Source: Acheta domesticus
Lineage: Eukaryota > Arthropoda > Insecta > Orthoptera > Gryllidae
DNA: 64,000 nucleotides
Assembly: GCA_031308135.1 (NCBI GenBank)
Contig: JAHLJT010002630.1
Location: forward strand, 103,281,092-103,345,091
Direction: 5' to 3'
Shown: positions 31,937 through 42,522 of the stretch, in pieces
Position numbering within the stretch: the first letter of the stretch is position 1
How the letters are laid out: every line of letters starts with the position of its first letter
Notes under the pieces: generated by a model
The model's input: only the letters and a program-made list of their open reading frames with translations
The model's database searches: none
Told to the model about the DNA's origin: nothing
Position numbers and translations under genes: made by a program

Positions 31937-32936
31937 NNNNNNNNNNNNNNNNNNNNNNNNNNNNNNNNNNNNNNNNNNNNNNNNNNNNNNNNNNNNNNNN
32001 NNNNNNNNNNNNNNNNNNNNNNNNNNNNNNNNNNNNNNNNNNNNNNNNNNNNNNNNNNNNNNNNNNNNNNNNNNNNNNNNNNNNNNNNNNNNNNNNNNNN
32101 NNNNNNNNNNNNNNNNNNNNNNNNNNNNNNNNNNNNNNNNNNNNNNNNNNNNNNNNNNNNNNNNNNNNNNNNNNNNNNNNNNNNNNNNNNNNNNNNNNNN
32201 NNNNNNNNNNNNNNNNNNNNNNNNNNNNNNNNNNNNNNNNNNNNNNNNNNNNNNNNNNNNNNNNNNNNNNNNNNNNNNNNNNNNNNNNNNNNNNNNNNNN
32301 NNNNNNNNNNNNNNNNNNNNNNNNNNNNNNNNNNNNNNNNNNNNNNNNNNNNNNNNNNNNNNNNNNNNNNNNNNNNNNNNNNNNNNNNNNNNNNNNNNNN
32401 NNNNNNNNNNNNNNNNNNNNNNNNNNNNNNNNNNNNNNNNNNNNNNNNNNNNNNNNNNNNNNNNNNNNNNNNNNNNNNNNNNNNNNNNNNNNNNNNNNNN
32501 NNNNNNNNNNNNNNNNNNNNNNNNNNNNNNNNNNNNNNNNNNNNNNNNNNNNNNNNNNNNNNNNNNNNNNNNNNNNNNNNNNNNNNNNNNNNNNNNNNNN
32601 NNNNNNNNNNNNNNNNNNNNNNNNNNNNNNNNNNNNNNNNNNNNNNNNNNNNNNNNNNNNNNNNNNNNNNNNNNNNNNNNNNNNNNNNNNNNNNNNNNNN
32701 NNNNNNNNNNNNNNNNNNNNNNNNNNNNNNNNNNNNNNNNNNNNNNNNNNNNNNNNNNNNNNNNNNNNNNNNNNNNNNNNNNNNNNNNNNNNNNNNNNNN
32801 NNNNNNNNNNNNNNNNNNNNNNNNNNNNNNNNNNNNNNNNNNNNNNNNNNNNNNNNNNNNNNNNNNNNNNNNNNNNNNNNNNNNNNNNNNNNNNNNNNNN
32901 NNNNNNNNNNNNNNNNNNNNNNNNNNNNNNNNNNNN
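31937..32936. other. Assembly gap, 1000 N
   Basis: Exactly 1000 N, a conventional placeholder length. The true distance between the flanking contigs is unknown. Open frames that span it are artefacts. Confidence 1.
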
Positions 32937-33620
32937 CCAGTGCCCAGTTCCCTAAATACTTTGTCCGATACCACCCGCTGTCCGATATCACCCGACCTTC
33001 CCCTATTTTAAATTCAGTAGATCAGCGCTGATTTCAGTCAACTCTAATGATCCATTCATTAATCCATTTGATTAATACTTATTAGAGCGAGCTTATAATA
33101 ACATGTCCATGCTACCCAATGTACTGACAACTTCCCTTGACATCTATTGACGCAACTCGATGACAGTTCCTGAAAACTCGACAGTATGTATAATGTAACA
33201 AATATGTCAGATTTTATTCAAAGTAATGGTCTTTAGTGGTAACTATTGCGCTTCATTTCAATACAATTTCAGCTCGTTCTTTTGCTATGGCATAGCATTA
33301 TGGACGTGTCATCCAAAACTTCATCTCGGACGGATGTAACAGAAGACGGAAGACGGATGTAAACAGAAATTTTAATACGACCTGTAACAAATAATGTACT
33401 CAGCTTCGGGTCAGTGACCCACATCTCGACAGTAGCTGTAGCTTCACTGTGCGCACGTTTTGTTTGAGCACTTCCTTTTGCTTGTAATGGTAGGAGTAGA
33501 ACTGATGTTCATTACTATTTTGTTAGCAATGCAGAAAAATTAAATCAGTTCATTACCGCTGACATTGATTTTCTATAAATCGGGAACAAACATTTTTCTA
33601 AAGTAATAATTATTTTCTAA
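32937..33620. other. Start of second contig, no gene seen
   Basis: AT-rich, no supported coding region or named repeat. It shares no sequence with copy A or B. Confidence 0.5.
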
Positions 33621-33639
33621 ATTCTTGTTTCTCGTTTTT

Positions 33640-33945
33640 CTAAATGTTGCTGCTGTATGGAGGGGAGTGGATTTGCCTGCCTGCCGCCGCCGCACGGCCG
33701 GTTCGACCGCCGCCGCCGCCGGGGTAACGGTGTGCGACAGAGCGTGGTCGCGACCCTTGCGCCGCGCCGCCCCCCTCCCCTCCCCCTCCAGCGCCAATGC
33801 ACGGACCGGCACGGCGCGCGCGCCCCGGCGCCGCCAGCCACCGGCCGCCACCAGCGCCGCCCAGCCGTGCGATATGAGAGCGGGCGCCCACGCAGCCAAC
33901 GGAGCCCGCGGCCACAGGTGAATCGGCGAACGCAGCACTCTGCGG
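33640..33945. promoter_or_regulatory. CpG-rich block, possible promoter or first exon
   Basis: About 300 bp of very GC- and CpG-rich DNA in an AT-rich setting (runs of gccgccgcc, gcgcgcgcgcccc). At 33873 an ATG opens a short frame (MRAGAHAANGARGHR) that ends at a fair splice donor, CACAG|gtgaat, near 33916. This could be a first exon and CpG-island-type promoter on the + strand, but no downstream exon was identified. Long frames on all strands here come from GC bias. Confidence 0.4.
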
Positions 33946-34117
33946 GCGCGTTCAATAACAAAAATAAAACGTCTCTGTTCACGCAGCGTCGGAAATGTGT
34001 GCGTTTGTATGTTATGAATGATGAGGTTACGTCATTCAGTGTGGTAGAGATCAATTACCCACACGGGTGATGTCCGTGGAGGGCAAATGCACTTCGTGGA
34101 ACGCAGAGATGTGAAAT

Positions 34118-34265
34118 TTTGCCTCTACTTCTTTTTCTTCTTCTTCTTACTTATTTTTATTTTCTTCTTCTTCTTTCTTATTTTTATTTTCTTCTTCTTC
34201 TTTCTTATTTTTATTTCTTCTTCTTCTTCTTTCTTATTTTCCTTTTCTTCTTCTTTCCTGTGTAT
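34118..34265 (+). repeat. TTC/TTTTA low-complexity tandem repeat
   Basis: cttcttcttctttcttattttt-type units of ~29 bp repeated about four times. Pyrimidine-rich on the + strand. Confidence 0.85.
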
Positions 34266-35089
34266 TTTGCTTCTTATTTGTCTTCTTCACCTCTTGCTCT
34301 TCAACCTTCCAGCCTGAGCCTCAATTCACTTTGTAATGGGTCTTTCACGACCATAAGCGCACTTCTTTACGGTGGTTTCTGCGTATTGTTATTACAACTA
34401 TTCCACTCGTGTCAATTAAAACCAATAGTGTTTAACTATGCATACAAAACGCCCCAATCAGGGCGGTGTGTCTCAAAAAGTTATTCCGATTTTTCTTGCC
34501 GCTTTCCCTTACTGCCAAACAAACTGTGACATCTGTCTTAGGAAGCGATATACATCGATCGTTAAGTCTATTTCCAATAAACCGCATGTGTACTGTGACG
34601 TTACCCTCTTTGATTTTAACATGCTTTCAGTTATTTTCAAAATTTGGCGCATTTTGAAACACTGTTGAACAAAATTTCATTCGTGGAATAGTACCACGAA
34701 TAATGCCACTCGTGCTTTGGAAACTCTCAAATAAATGTATAGGCAATTTCTCAAGCACTCGTGGTATACCTATGATAATAGGATTCTAGGCGGAATATTC
34801 AACTTGAGTTTTCTATCCTGTACCAATAGGCGAGACTGCGGGTTAATTAGACCAGAGTTAACATTTTTAAATTTCTTTTGACTTTGACCTGAGAGATTCG
34901 ATTTCAATTTTACATGCTGAAGTTTTTGGATTTGGACATTCTTGACAAACTGTGGTTAAATTACTGTGGCTCATTAAATTAATCAGTTTGTTTTAGATGC
35001 AATTGAATTTTAATTTTTGATTTTTAGGATAAACTGTTAGGGTTACCCTATCGAACAATAGGAAGATGAAAGGGAAATATTCTACAAAA
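34266..35089. other. Unassigned intergenic sequence
   Basis: No coding region seen. The part next to 35090 may be the 3' UTR of the LINE fragment that follows. Confidence 0.4.
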
Positions 35090-35560
35090 AAATATTAATT
35101 TAGGGAGATTTAAACATATACTTGGGAAATTTGGATTTGGTTCGTCTTGGGAAAATTTTTTGCTGTTCGGCCTAGATAGAATTTATGAGCGGAATGAGAC
35201 GAGGGGATGGAAGAATAGAAATTATTTTCTACTCTTTTAAATGTTCTAGAACAGTATCGGTTTGGATTTCACTGTGAATTTGATGGTTAGGTATAAACCA
35301 TGGAGATTTAATTGACATCCTAAGGACTTTATTTTGGACTATTTGCATTCTTGTATGGTGGTAGGAGCTGCGTTTTCCCATTCCGGACAAGCATGAGTTA
35401 GTCCAGATAGGATATTAGAATGATATAGTATAACATGGCATTCGATATTAAGCGTTGTGTTGATTTATGAACGGGTAAAGTTTTGATATTTTGGCATAGG
35501 ATTTGTTGATTGCTGCTTGAACATCCCAGAGTTAAATGCATCCAAATATATTGGCGTTGA
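35090..35560 (-). pseudogene. Jockey-type LINE RT C-terminal fragment
   Basis: On the minus strand, across several frames with stops, the sequence resembles the region after the RT of Jockey-type ORF2: a GLTHACPEWENAA-like block, then QNKVLRMSIKSPWFIPNHQIH, then a short C-terminal helix region. It is too broken to translate. It differs from the LINE at 5863-10277. Confidence 0.7.
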
Positions 35561-37019
35561 TAGTCGCAATTGCGATTAAAATAGTAAAGAACAATTGATT
35601 AACACATGATTGCATATTTCATTGGAAGTGGTGAATGAACATACCTTGACTACTCTGATTTTTTCGGTCGAGAACTTCAATTGTAACATTTATACCAATT
35701 TATATAAAACTTATTACCCTAAAAACACACGCACTGAATAGTTTAAGTAAGTAATTCCCTCTGGCGCTGGCTCTTTCACTTGACCCAGAGAGATAGTACT
35801 AAGCCCTTTGAATAGTAATTTTCTTTTTTATCGAAAGAACTCCGCAGGGTAGACATTAAAAAGGTCAACATGCACCTTATTGAAATTTCTTAAGTGAAAA
35901 GCGTATTCTTTTACATCATAATTAGCACACAATTGCATTTATTTGACGTCTATCAAACATAATCTATGTGCTCATTGAAACCATCCAAGCTTTTGCTCAT
36001 CTTATGTGCTGTGATGAAAATGATATAATAATGGCTGCATGACAGACTTATTGGTGTTGCAATAAGTCTCCGCACCAATGTCGAATGGAGGGACTTCCAA
36101 CGCAACAGAACAACTTGTGAAGTGTTCATTGCCTTGGGCCACTACGCTGCTTGGGTTAGCTGATGCAAAATTACCAACTTTGTCATTGACAGCAATAGTT
36201 CTTAATCATTTCTCATTTACCTAACATTTAAATACACAATCATTGTTCTACGTACACTATAATTAATGAGACTTACTTCAGGCTACAAATTAGAAAACCT
36301 ATAATCAAAATGAGAATGCCGTGATCAACATACATTAAATACTTAGCAGTCGTTAAATACTGTTTTAAATCAATAATTAATAAACTCTTTCCTCCCAATT
36401 TTGACGTTTAAACGTACTCCTTTATTAGTCACCATTTTTTAGACGTTACTATACGAACAGGTACCATGAAGTACTAGTCATGAACAGAGGCACACCCAGA
36501 ATTTTTCTCTGAGAGGGACAGGGTCTACAGGTATAGTGTGCAGCTGACTCGATGTTTTCTTATAAAGGATTTTCATTTATGTTGAATATGAAATGTATTT
36601 TACTTGTTAACTTATAGTTAATATTTATAACGTAAATAATCGTTATTGAATGAATTTCGTTAGTATGGAAAATTAGTAAAGGCTATATTTTTAATCTGTA
36701 TCATTGGCTTCTCGAGGGGGAGAGCTACAGCCTATGCGCCCCTCTCCCCTCCCCCCATACATTATAAACCTTAATTATCCGAACAAAATATTTAGGGGAA
36801 TTGTACATAACTAACACCGACCGCTGCCGGAGGAAAAATTTTGCAGATTTGTCACTCTGATAGTTTTCTCAGATCAATTTCAGACAGATACTAGAGCAGT
36901 ACCGGATTCCTTCTCTCTCTTGTGCCGACCACAAAGCGCTCCTCACGTGTGCCGGCCACGAAGCACTCCTCAAGGTCTGTTTACAACAGCACCTCTTATG
37001 AAACGATCGAACCTTTTCC
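35561..37019. other. Unassigned intergenic sequence
   Basis: AT-rich with no supported gene. A C-rich stretch lies at ~36730-36760. A 71-codon minus-strand frame at 36869-37084 is Cys/Lys/Ser-rich but unlike any family I know. Confidence 0.4.
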
Positions 37020-37200
37020 TTGTTCCGTGTTGAAAGGTCACTTGGCTTGTTTGTGACTAGTTTCTTTTCACAACACGTAACCACTAGGTGAGTCAGTATC
37101 TGTTTCTAGTCGTAACACACACTAGGAAAATAATACTTCTGTCTTGAAAGGTCACTTGCCATCGTGAGTTGTTGTTTTCACATCACGTAACCGCAAGGTC
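37020..37200 (+). repeat. Imperfect promoter-proximal duplication
   Basis: ttgaaaggtcacttg ... ttttcacaacacgtaacc (~37032-37085) recurs as cttgaaaggtcacttg ... ttttcacatcacgtaacc (~37143-37193). It is a two-unit imperfect tandem repeat directly upstream of a TATA box, so it may hold transcription-factor sites. Confidence 0.65.
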
Positions 37201-37211
37201 ACAGATATTCC

Positions 37212-37218
37212 TATATAA
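37212..37218 (+). promoter_or_regulatory. TATA box of the 37.4-kb gene
   Basis: TATATAA at 37212, ~30 bases upstream of a plausible start region (agcattactgtgtc). A splice donor (ag|gtaagc at 37297/37298) follows for a 5' untranslated exon of ~60 bases. Confidence 0.5.
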
Positions 37219-37435
37219 CGTGGTGGAGCGCGCTCCGAAGCATTACTGTGTCTGCAGCTCTCCACGACACTACATCGTAGAGGCTCTCCGTGATAGAGGT
37301 AAGCCATCCTTTCTTCACTCATGCTTGACATATGCTTCGGCATGACATGCGCTTCGCCATTAGACATTCTAGCACTACAATTATTTCTGTTTCTCCACTA
37401 TAGTATTGCAAGTGTTGACCATACTTTTGGGAAAG

Positions 37436-38690
37436 ATGATCGCACGCAGCAACAACATGGTGATGTCGCAGGATGCCGACGCCATGTAAGTTGTTGATGT
37501 AGGATGAGCCTAAAGGTTTTTTGTTGGGGTGGTTTTTTGTTTTTTTTTTGGTTTTTTGTTTTTTTTTATCTGCCTTATCCTTCGATTTCTACATTTGCTT
37601 TCTTCCTATGTCTTGCAGTGGTGACCCACTTCCCGTCCTCGACTGCTTGAACACCCTGGCTGAAGGGCATGCTGATCACGCTGAGACGGTCTTCTTAAGA
37701 GATTTGAAACAGGGGGAACCGTACGCCATCACCAATGCAAAGACTGTTGACGTCAAAGAAGGACAACGTATTGTTCTCACTTTAAACAACACTATCGCTG
37801 TCTTTCTCCCAGCTCGCTTCGGCACTATGGACCCGGCCATGTTCAAAGATAATATTTGACGTACTTTGGCAAAGAGCAGAGAGGGAAAATATCTATACAT
37901 AAACTCCGCTTTTCCAACACCGCGGTAGGTCCACTATTGTTGTCCTTTCTGTGTCAATGCATGCTCACAATGTGTGTGTGTGTGTGTGTGTGACGCGGGC
38001 CGTAGGCTTCGAGCATACCACCCTCGCGGCTCTCACTTCTTTCCAACACCCCCCATGTCCTGTTTCTCTTTTTTTTCCACTTTTCCCTGTTTTTGAGCAT
38101 GTCGCTTTGTGGCCCACATGCTTATGCTTTTTGTGCTTGCAGGATCGTGTTGGGGAAGCGACACGGCAACACCGCCCCCGCCAGTAAGGTCGACCGACTC
38201 ATGCGCCAGCGCGGACGGGTCGGCTCCTCGACTGCCGCCTCCACCACGACCCCGGTCGTACGCTTACGCCAGCTCATGGCTCCGTCGCCCTACGCGTCGG
38301 CGGTTCCTGCTGATGCTCCTTCACCTGCTGCTCCTGCTCCCCCACCTGCACGTTCACCCCCTCATGATGCTCCTCTACCTGCTGCTCCTGCTCCCCCACC
38401 TGCACGTTCACCCTCTCCTCCTGCCCTCGTTGACATCACCACCACCGCGGGGACAGCAGCTCCGCTCTGCCCCCACCTCCGCTCCACCTCCCCGGCCCAC
38501 TCCATCTCCTCCGCCTCCACCCTCCCCGACACGACATGCTCCAACTTGGTTTTCCTCCCACCTCACCTTTCTGATGCTCCTCTACCTGCTGCTGCCGCAC
38601 CTCCTCAGACACCGTACGTGTTTCAAAACACTACGGGATCTGAGGTGGCTGTTGGACGAGAGGCTGTCACAACTACTCCCCTGAAGCGTG
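37436..38690 (+). CDS. Compact spliced gene of unknown function, in-frame TGA
   Basis: Predicted exons: 5' UTR to 37297; 37404-37485 (ATG at 37436, frame MIARSNNMVMSQDADA); 37619-37924; 38143 to about 38690. Introns are short (106, 133 and 218 bp) with GT-AG borders and consistent phase. The third exon holds a compact domain (LRDLKQGEPYAITNAKTVDV, then GQRIVLTLN, then VFLPARFG) whose alternating strands and Gly placement resemble OB-fold nucleic-acid-binding proteins; small proteins of this look occur in many copies in some arthropod genomes. The final exon is rich in Pro/Ala/Ser. TGA at 37857-37859 interrupts an otherwise continuous frame across the 37924/38143 junction. It is a pseudogene, a readthrough gene, or has a 104-odd-codon product ending there. 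The end of the last exon is not defined. Confidence 0.5.
37974..37992. repeat. (GT)n microsatellite
   Basis: tgtgtgtgtgtgtgtgtg in the intron 37925-38142 of the compact gene. Confidence 0.9.
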
Positions 38691-38862
38691 TTTCCAGGAC
38701 ATATTTCTTTCTTCCTTCCTTTCTTCCTTCCTATACCATTTTTTTTCATATTCAAAAAAAACAAAACACCATCAACTACAGTCTATTTGTATATATATAT
38801 ATATATATATATCTCAAATATATTCATGTTCATAATCATTGCATTGTGATTTTTTTTTACAC

Positions 38863-39775
38863 TTGTCTCTGGTGTTCCATCTCTTTGCAAAGACCATTCC
38901 CTCGGCTCCACTGCATATCTTCCTCAGGACGCGCCATCCTCGCGCGCTTCTCGATCCACCCTCTTGTTCCTCGGCTCGCTTCCAGCGCGCGCCACCGTCG
39001 CACGGTCGCATGCCCCCGTCCGCACACAGGGCGCGCCACCGTCGCGCCGTCGCATGCCCCCGTCCGCACACAGGGCGCGCCACCGTCGCGCGGCCACTGC
39101 ATGTCTTCCTCAGGACGCGCCATCCTCGCGCGCTTCTCGATCCACCCTCTCGTTCCTCGGCTCGCTTCCAGCGCGCGCCACCGTCACACGGTCGCATGCC
39201 CCCGTCCGTGTGTGAAACAGGAGCCACGTCAGGCACGGGCACATCGACGCTACTTCTGGACCAGTGCTGACGTCATCGCGGTCATGGCGTCATCCAGGTC
39301 ATAACATCCTCCAGGTCCTCTCGTCATCCAGGCCATGACTTCACAAGGCCATGACGTCACGAGGCCATGACGTCACGAAGGCCATGACGTCCCCGGTCAT
39401 GACGTCACGAACTTGTCTCTGGTGTTCCATCTCTGTGCAAAAACCATTCCCTCGGCTCCACTGCATGTCTTCCTCAGGACGCGCCATCCTCGCGCGCTTC
39501 TCGATCCACCCTCTCGTTCCTCGGCTCGCTTCCAGCGCGCGCCACCGTCGCACGGTCGCATGCCCCCGTCCGCACACAGGGCGCGCCACCGTCGCACAGT
39601 CGCATGCCCCCGTCCGCTCACAGGGCGCGCCACCGTCGCGCCGTCGCATGCCCCCGTCCGCACACGGCGCGCCACCGTCGCGCGGTCACCTTTCCCTGTC
39701 CGCTCACAGTACGCGCCACCGTCGCACGCGCGCCCCGCAAATGCGCGCACCTTCACATCCACTCGCTAGCCTCCA
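38863..39775 (+). repeat. Higher-order GC-rich minisatellite, ~42-bp unit
   Basis: About nine units of gcgcgccaccgtcgcacggt plus cgcatgcccccgtccgcacacag in two clusters (38986-39215 and 39536-39735). Each cluster is preceded by the same ~120-bp leader (cttgtctctggtgttccatc... cagcgcgc) at 38863 and 39413, so the whole repeats with a ~550-bp period. Long Arg/Pro/Ala/Ser frames on both strands are products of the repeat. Confidence 0.9.
39262..39412. repeat. TGACGTCA palindrome array, part 1
   Basis: ccatgacgtcacgagg-like ~16-bp units with four perfect TGACGTCA palindromes and several one-off versions. It lies between the two minisatellite clusters. Confidence 0.85.
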
Positions 39776-39790
39776 CTTCTAAGCCTGCTG

Positions 39791-39857
39791 CCGTAGCACA
39801 GGGCTAGCGTGCCGGCCTCCCACACCGCACCTCGCTGGTTCGCGCCCCGGCCGAGCG
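39791..39857 (+). mobile_element. tRNA-like sequence (SINE head or tRNA relic)
   Basis: ccgtagcacagggctagcgt fits an A box, and GGTTCGCGCCC ~35 bases further fits a B box. The spacing is tRNA-like, followed by a TTTTT run (39861) that could end Pol III transcription. Pairing of an acceptor stem is not convincing, so a functional tRNA is unlikely. Confidence 0.55.
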
Positions 39858-39994
39858 GGCTTTTTGAAGACCACCTCCCCCTCTTCCTCCTCCCCCCACC
39901 CCTCCCACCCACCCCCACAGCCACTCACGTGCGCTCACACCCCCCGCTGTCGACGTGTGTGCAACAGGCACCACGTCAGGCCCGGGCACATCGA

Positions 39995-40285
39995 CGCTAC
40001 TTCTGGACCAGTGCTGACGTCCCCGGTCATGACGTCCCCGGTCATGACGTCCTCCCGGCCATGACGTCCCACGGCCATGACGTCACAAGGGCAGTGACGT
40101 CCTCGGGTCATGACGTCACACGGCCATGCCGTCACACGGTCATGACGTCCTCCCGGTCATGACGTCACCCGGCCATGACGTCACGGGTCCCTGACGTCAC
40201 CAGGTCATGACGTCACCAGGTCATGACGTCATGGGGTCATGACGTCACGGGGGCTCGTGACGTCATAACTGGTCCAGAAGTAGCG
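39995..40285. repeat. TGACGTCA palindrome array, part 2, inside an 18-bp inverted repeat
   Basis: cgctacttctggaccagt at 39995-40012 is the exact reverse complement of 40268-40285. Between them lie ~16 units of a gtcatgacgtcaccCGG-type repeat with about nine perfect TGACGTCA octamers, the consensus site for CREB/ATF bZIP proteins. The same sequence cgctacttctggaccagtgc also precedes part 1 of the array (39248). Confidence 0.9.
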
Positions 40286-40399
40286 TACTTCTCCTACTGA
40301 CATTACTTATTAAATGTTCATAAATACTATTAATGAGTTTCATGTTGGAGCAAATTATGAACTTATGCCAAATTATTAAAATTAACAAACTGTTAACTT

Positions 40400-40720
40400 T
40401 AAATATGTCAAACTCCTCGATATATGTCAACATCAACTCAAAACTAAATTAATTTTCATATGTCGAATATATTAAAATGTGTCTAATGTGTAGATTTGTA
40501 AGGAAAAATAGCAATATTCATCGAAATAAATTTTATTATATTGAAATATGGTTAATATATCCATATATATCGAAAGTTATCAGCATACATCGATATAAAA
40601 CTACGATATCGAATATATCGAAATATATGGAGATATATCGAAATATATCGAATTTCGTCGATATATGTAAAAAAACATCGACATATACCGAAAAATATTT
40701 AAATAAGTCGATAAAAGTGA
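40400..40720. repeat. TATCGA-rich block, copy B
   Basis: Same as 20193-20520, differing by homopolymer-length changes (for example a shorter A run at ~40671). Confidence 0.75.
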
Positions 40721-41791
40721 AGCGGAACAGGAAAAACGAATTAACTCCACCCGTGTACCAGGAAAAACTCATTAACTCCAACCCAATCGAGTCAATTTAC
40801 ACGTTTACCGCGGGCGGATGGGATGGGCAAATATTGCTAAAAACTAGTTTTTTTTCAGATATTCCTTAACCCTTAAAAAAAAGAATCGCAAAACGAAGCA
40901 TAATTTCTATATCCCAAATCAGTATTATCAAATTTAAAACGTGATTTTCTCGAATAACGTAAAAGTGGAGTTAATGAGTTTTACCTAATAACCACACTTT
41001 TAATCCTTCAGGACATGAAAAAGCCATTCCGTTTCCGTGTTTAGGAGGTTCCGTTTTATGCTGGTGTAAACTGCAATTTAACGTCACGGGCCGGAGAATT
41101 TTTCCGGTTAAGGCAGGTTTTCCGGCTTGTACAGGTTCCATTTTAGACAGATTTTATTGTACTCCGTTATACGTACGTATACGAGAAAGTAAAAGTCGAT
41201 TTTCAAGAAAGGAAATAATATTTATTGATATCGTCTCCTACATCGCAAAATAAAAGTAGTGGCAACTAAGATTTCTCGGGTTTGGGACATTATGTGGTTG
41301 TGTTCGTGTAACGTTTGAAGGCAAATGCTAGAAGCATTTGTATACATTTTATGTAACATTTGTATATTGATTGATTCGTGTTTCCGGGCGCGTCAACTAC
41401 TTCGGTCATTAGTTCCGTAAGTGTAGTGCGTGGTTTTTTCTCGGGAGGTGGCGGTGATCCTTTTCCCCGCTGGATGACGAGATCTGGCGCCGACCTACCG
41501 TCGACTAGCCGGGTTTTCCCCACAACCAGGTATCTCCCACCAGCGGGGCACCGCCCCAGCCGGGACAAGCTCTAAGCTCCCGACCGGCCTCCCGACATGT
41601 GGGGTAATGTAGTGCATATTAGTGTAAGTGCGTGCGTAAGAGAAGAAGATAGGACAAGGAAGAGGATGGAAAGATCGCGCGCGGTCCGTGGCCCGTTTGT
41701 TAGGGTACTGCTCCGGCATTCGCCTGGTGTTGGAGAAACCACTGAAAACTACCGATCAGAGCAGCCGGCCGCTAGAATTATCCTCCAGACA

Positions 41792-41919
41792 GAGATTGAA
41801 CTTGACCTAGCTGACAAGCTAGTGTCGAAAATCTTGCCTGCCCGACTCGAACCTAGGACCTCCCTGACAGAGGGACTGCAGTGACATCAGGTTGATGCAC
41901 TGAGCCAACTATCCAGGTA
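41792..41919 (-). mobile_element. tRNA-derived SINE, antisense, copy B
   Basis: Same as 21585-21712. The A-box region differs by one base (aactatcc versus aattatcc). It again lies just upstream of the splice acceptor, here at 41945. Confidence 0.65.
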
Positions 41920-41945
41920 ACATTTGTATAATTTTCTCCTTGCAG

Positions 41946-42116
41946 TGGAGGCAACAAACGCAAGCTGAGCTTAGCAATTGCTCTGATTGGCGATCCCCCG
42001 GTGGTGTTCCTTGACGAACCGACGGCAGGGATGGACCCGGCCATCAGGAGGCAAGTGTGGGACGTCGTGAATGAAATAAGAGAATCTGGCAACACCGTCA
42101 TCCTCACAACACACAG
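41946..42116 (+). pseudogene. ABCA signature/Walker B exon, copy B
   Basis: Same reading frame and splice sites as 21739-21909, with no disabling change seen. Because the exons that precede it in the gene are absent upstream, it cannot form a complete NBD2 in this arrangement. If the duplication is an assembly artefact, this is simply the other allele. Confidence 0.85.
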
Positions 42117-42522
42117 GTAGGAATTGGTAGAAATTAAGCGTTACAGTAGAGTATCGGTAATTCGCGGTGGATGGAACCAGGCCTAGCTCCAATTAATGAA
42201 AACTCGAATTATAGAAAATAATTTATTAAAATATGAATATAAACACAACTTTCAAAATTAAAAGAATGTGTATTGCAATAAAAAATATTCTTGCATGATA
42301 TTATTACATTAATTGCTCAAGATAAGTTAATTACATCTTGAAGTAATTGTCAATTATTTTTTGATTAAGTACGTTGTTTCTTCTACGTTATTTATTTTAA
42401 TTAATATTATGGTAAGTCGGATTTAACTAGGATTTATGGGAAGCTCGAACAATCGTAGCTCGAATTATAGAGACTCTACTGCACATTAATACTTTTAGTT
42501 CCTATATTTTTTGTGGAAACCA

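Noticed and set aside
31834..33031. Three long open frames on both strands crossing the gap
   Set aside because: They consist almost entirely of N and exist only because no stop can be read.
33573..34070. Several overlapping 90-145-codon frames on both strands
   Set aside because: They result from GC/CpG-rich sequence with few stops; no protein family resemblance, and the frames contradict each other.
38814..39782. Arg/Pro/Ala-rich frames of 100-400 codons, both strands
   Set aside because: They are translations of the 42-bp minisatellite; open in nearly all frames because the unit lacks stops.
38863..40285. CRISPR array
   Set aside because: Repeats are contiguous and degenerate without unique spacers, and the host is clearly eukaryotic.
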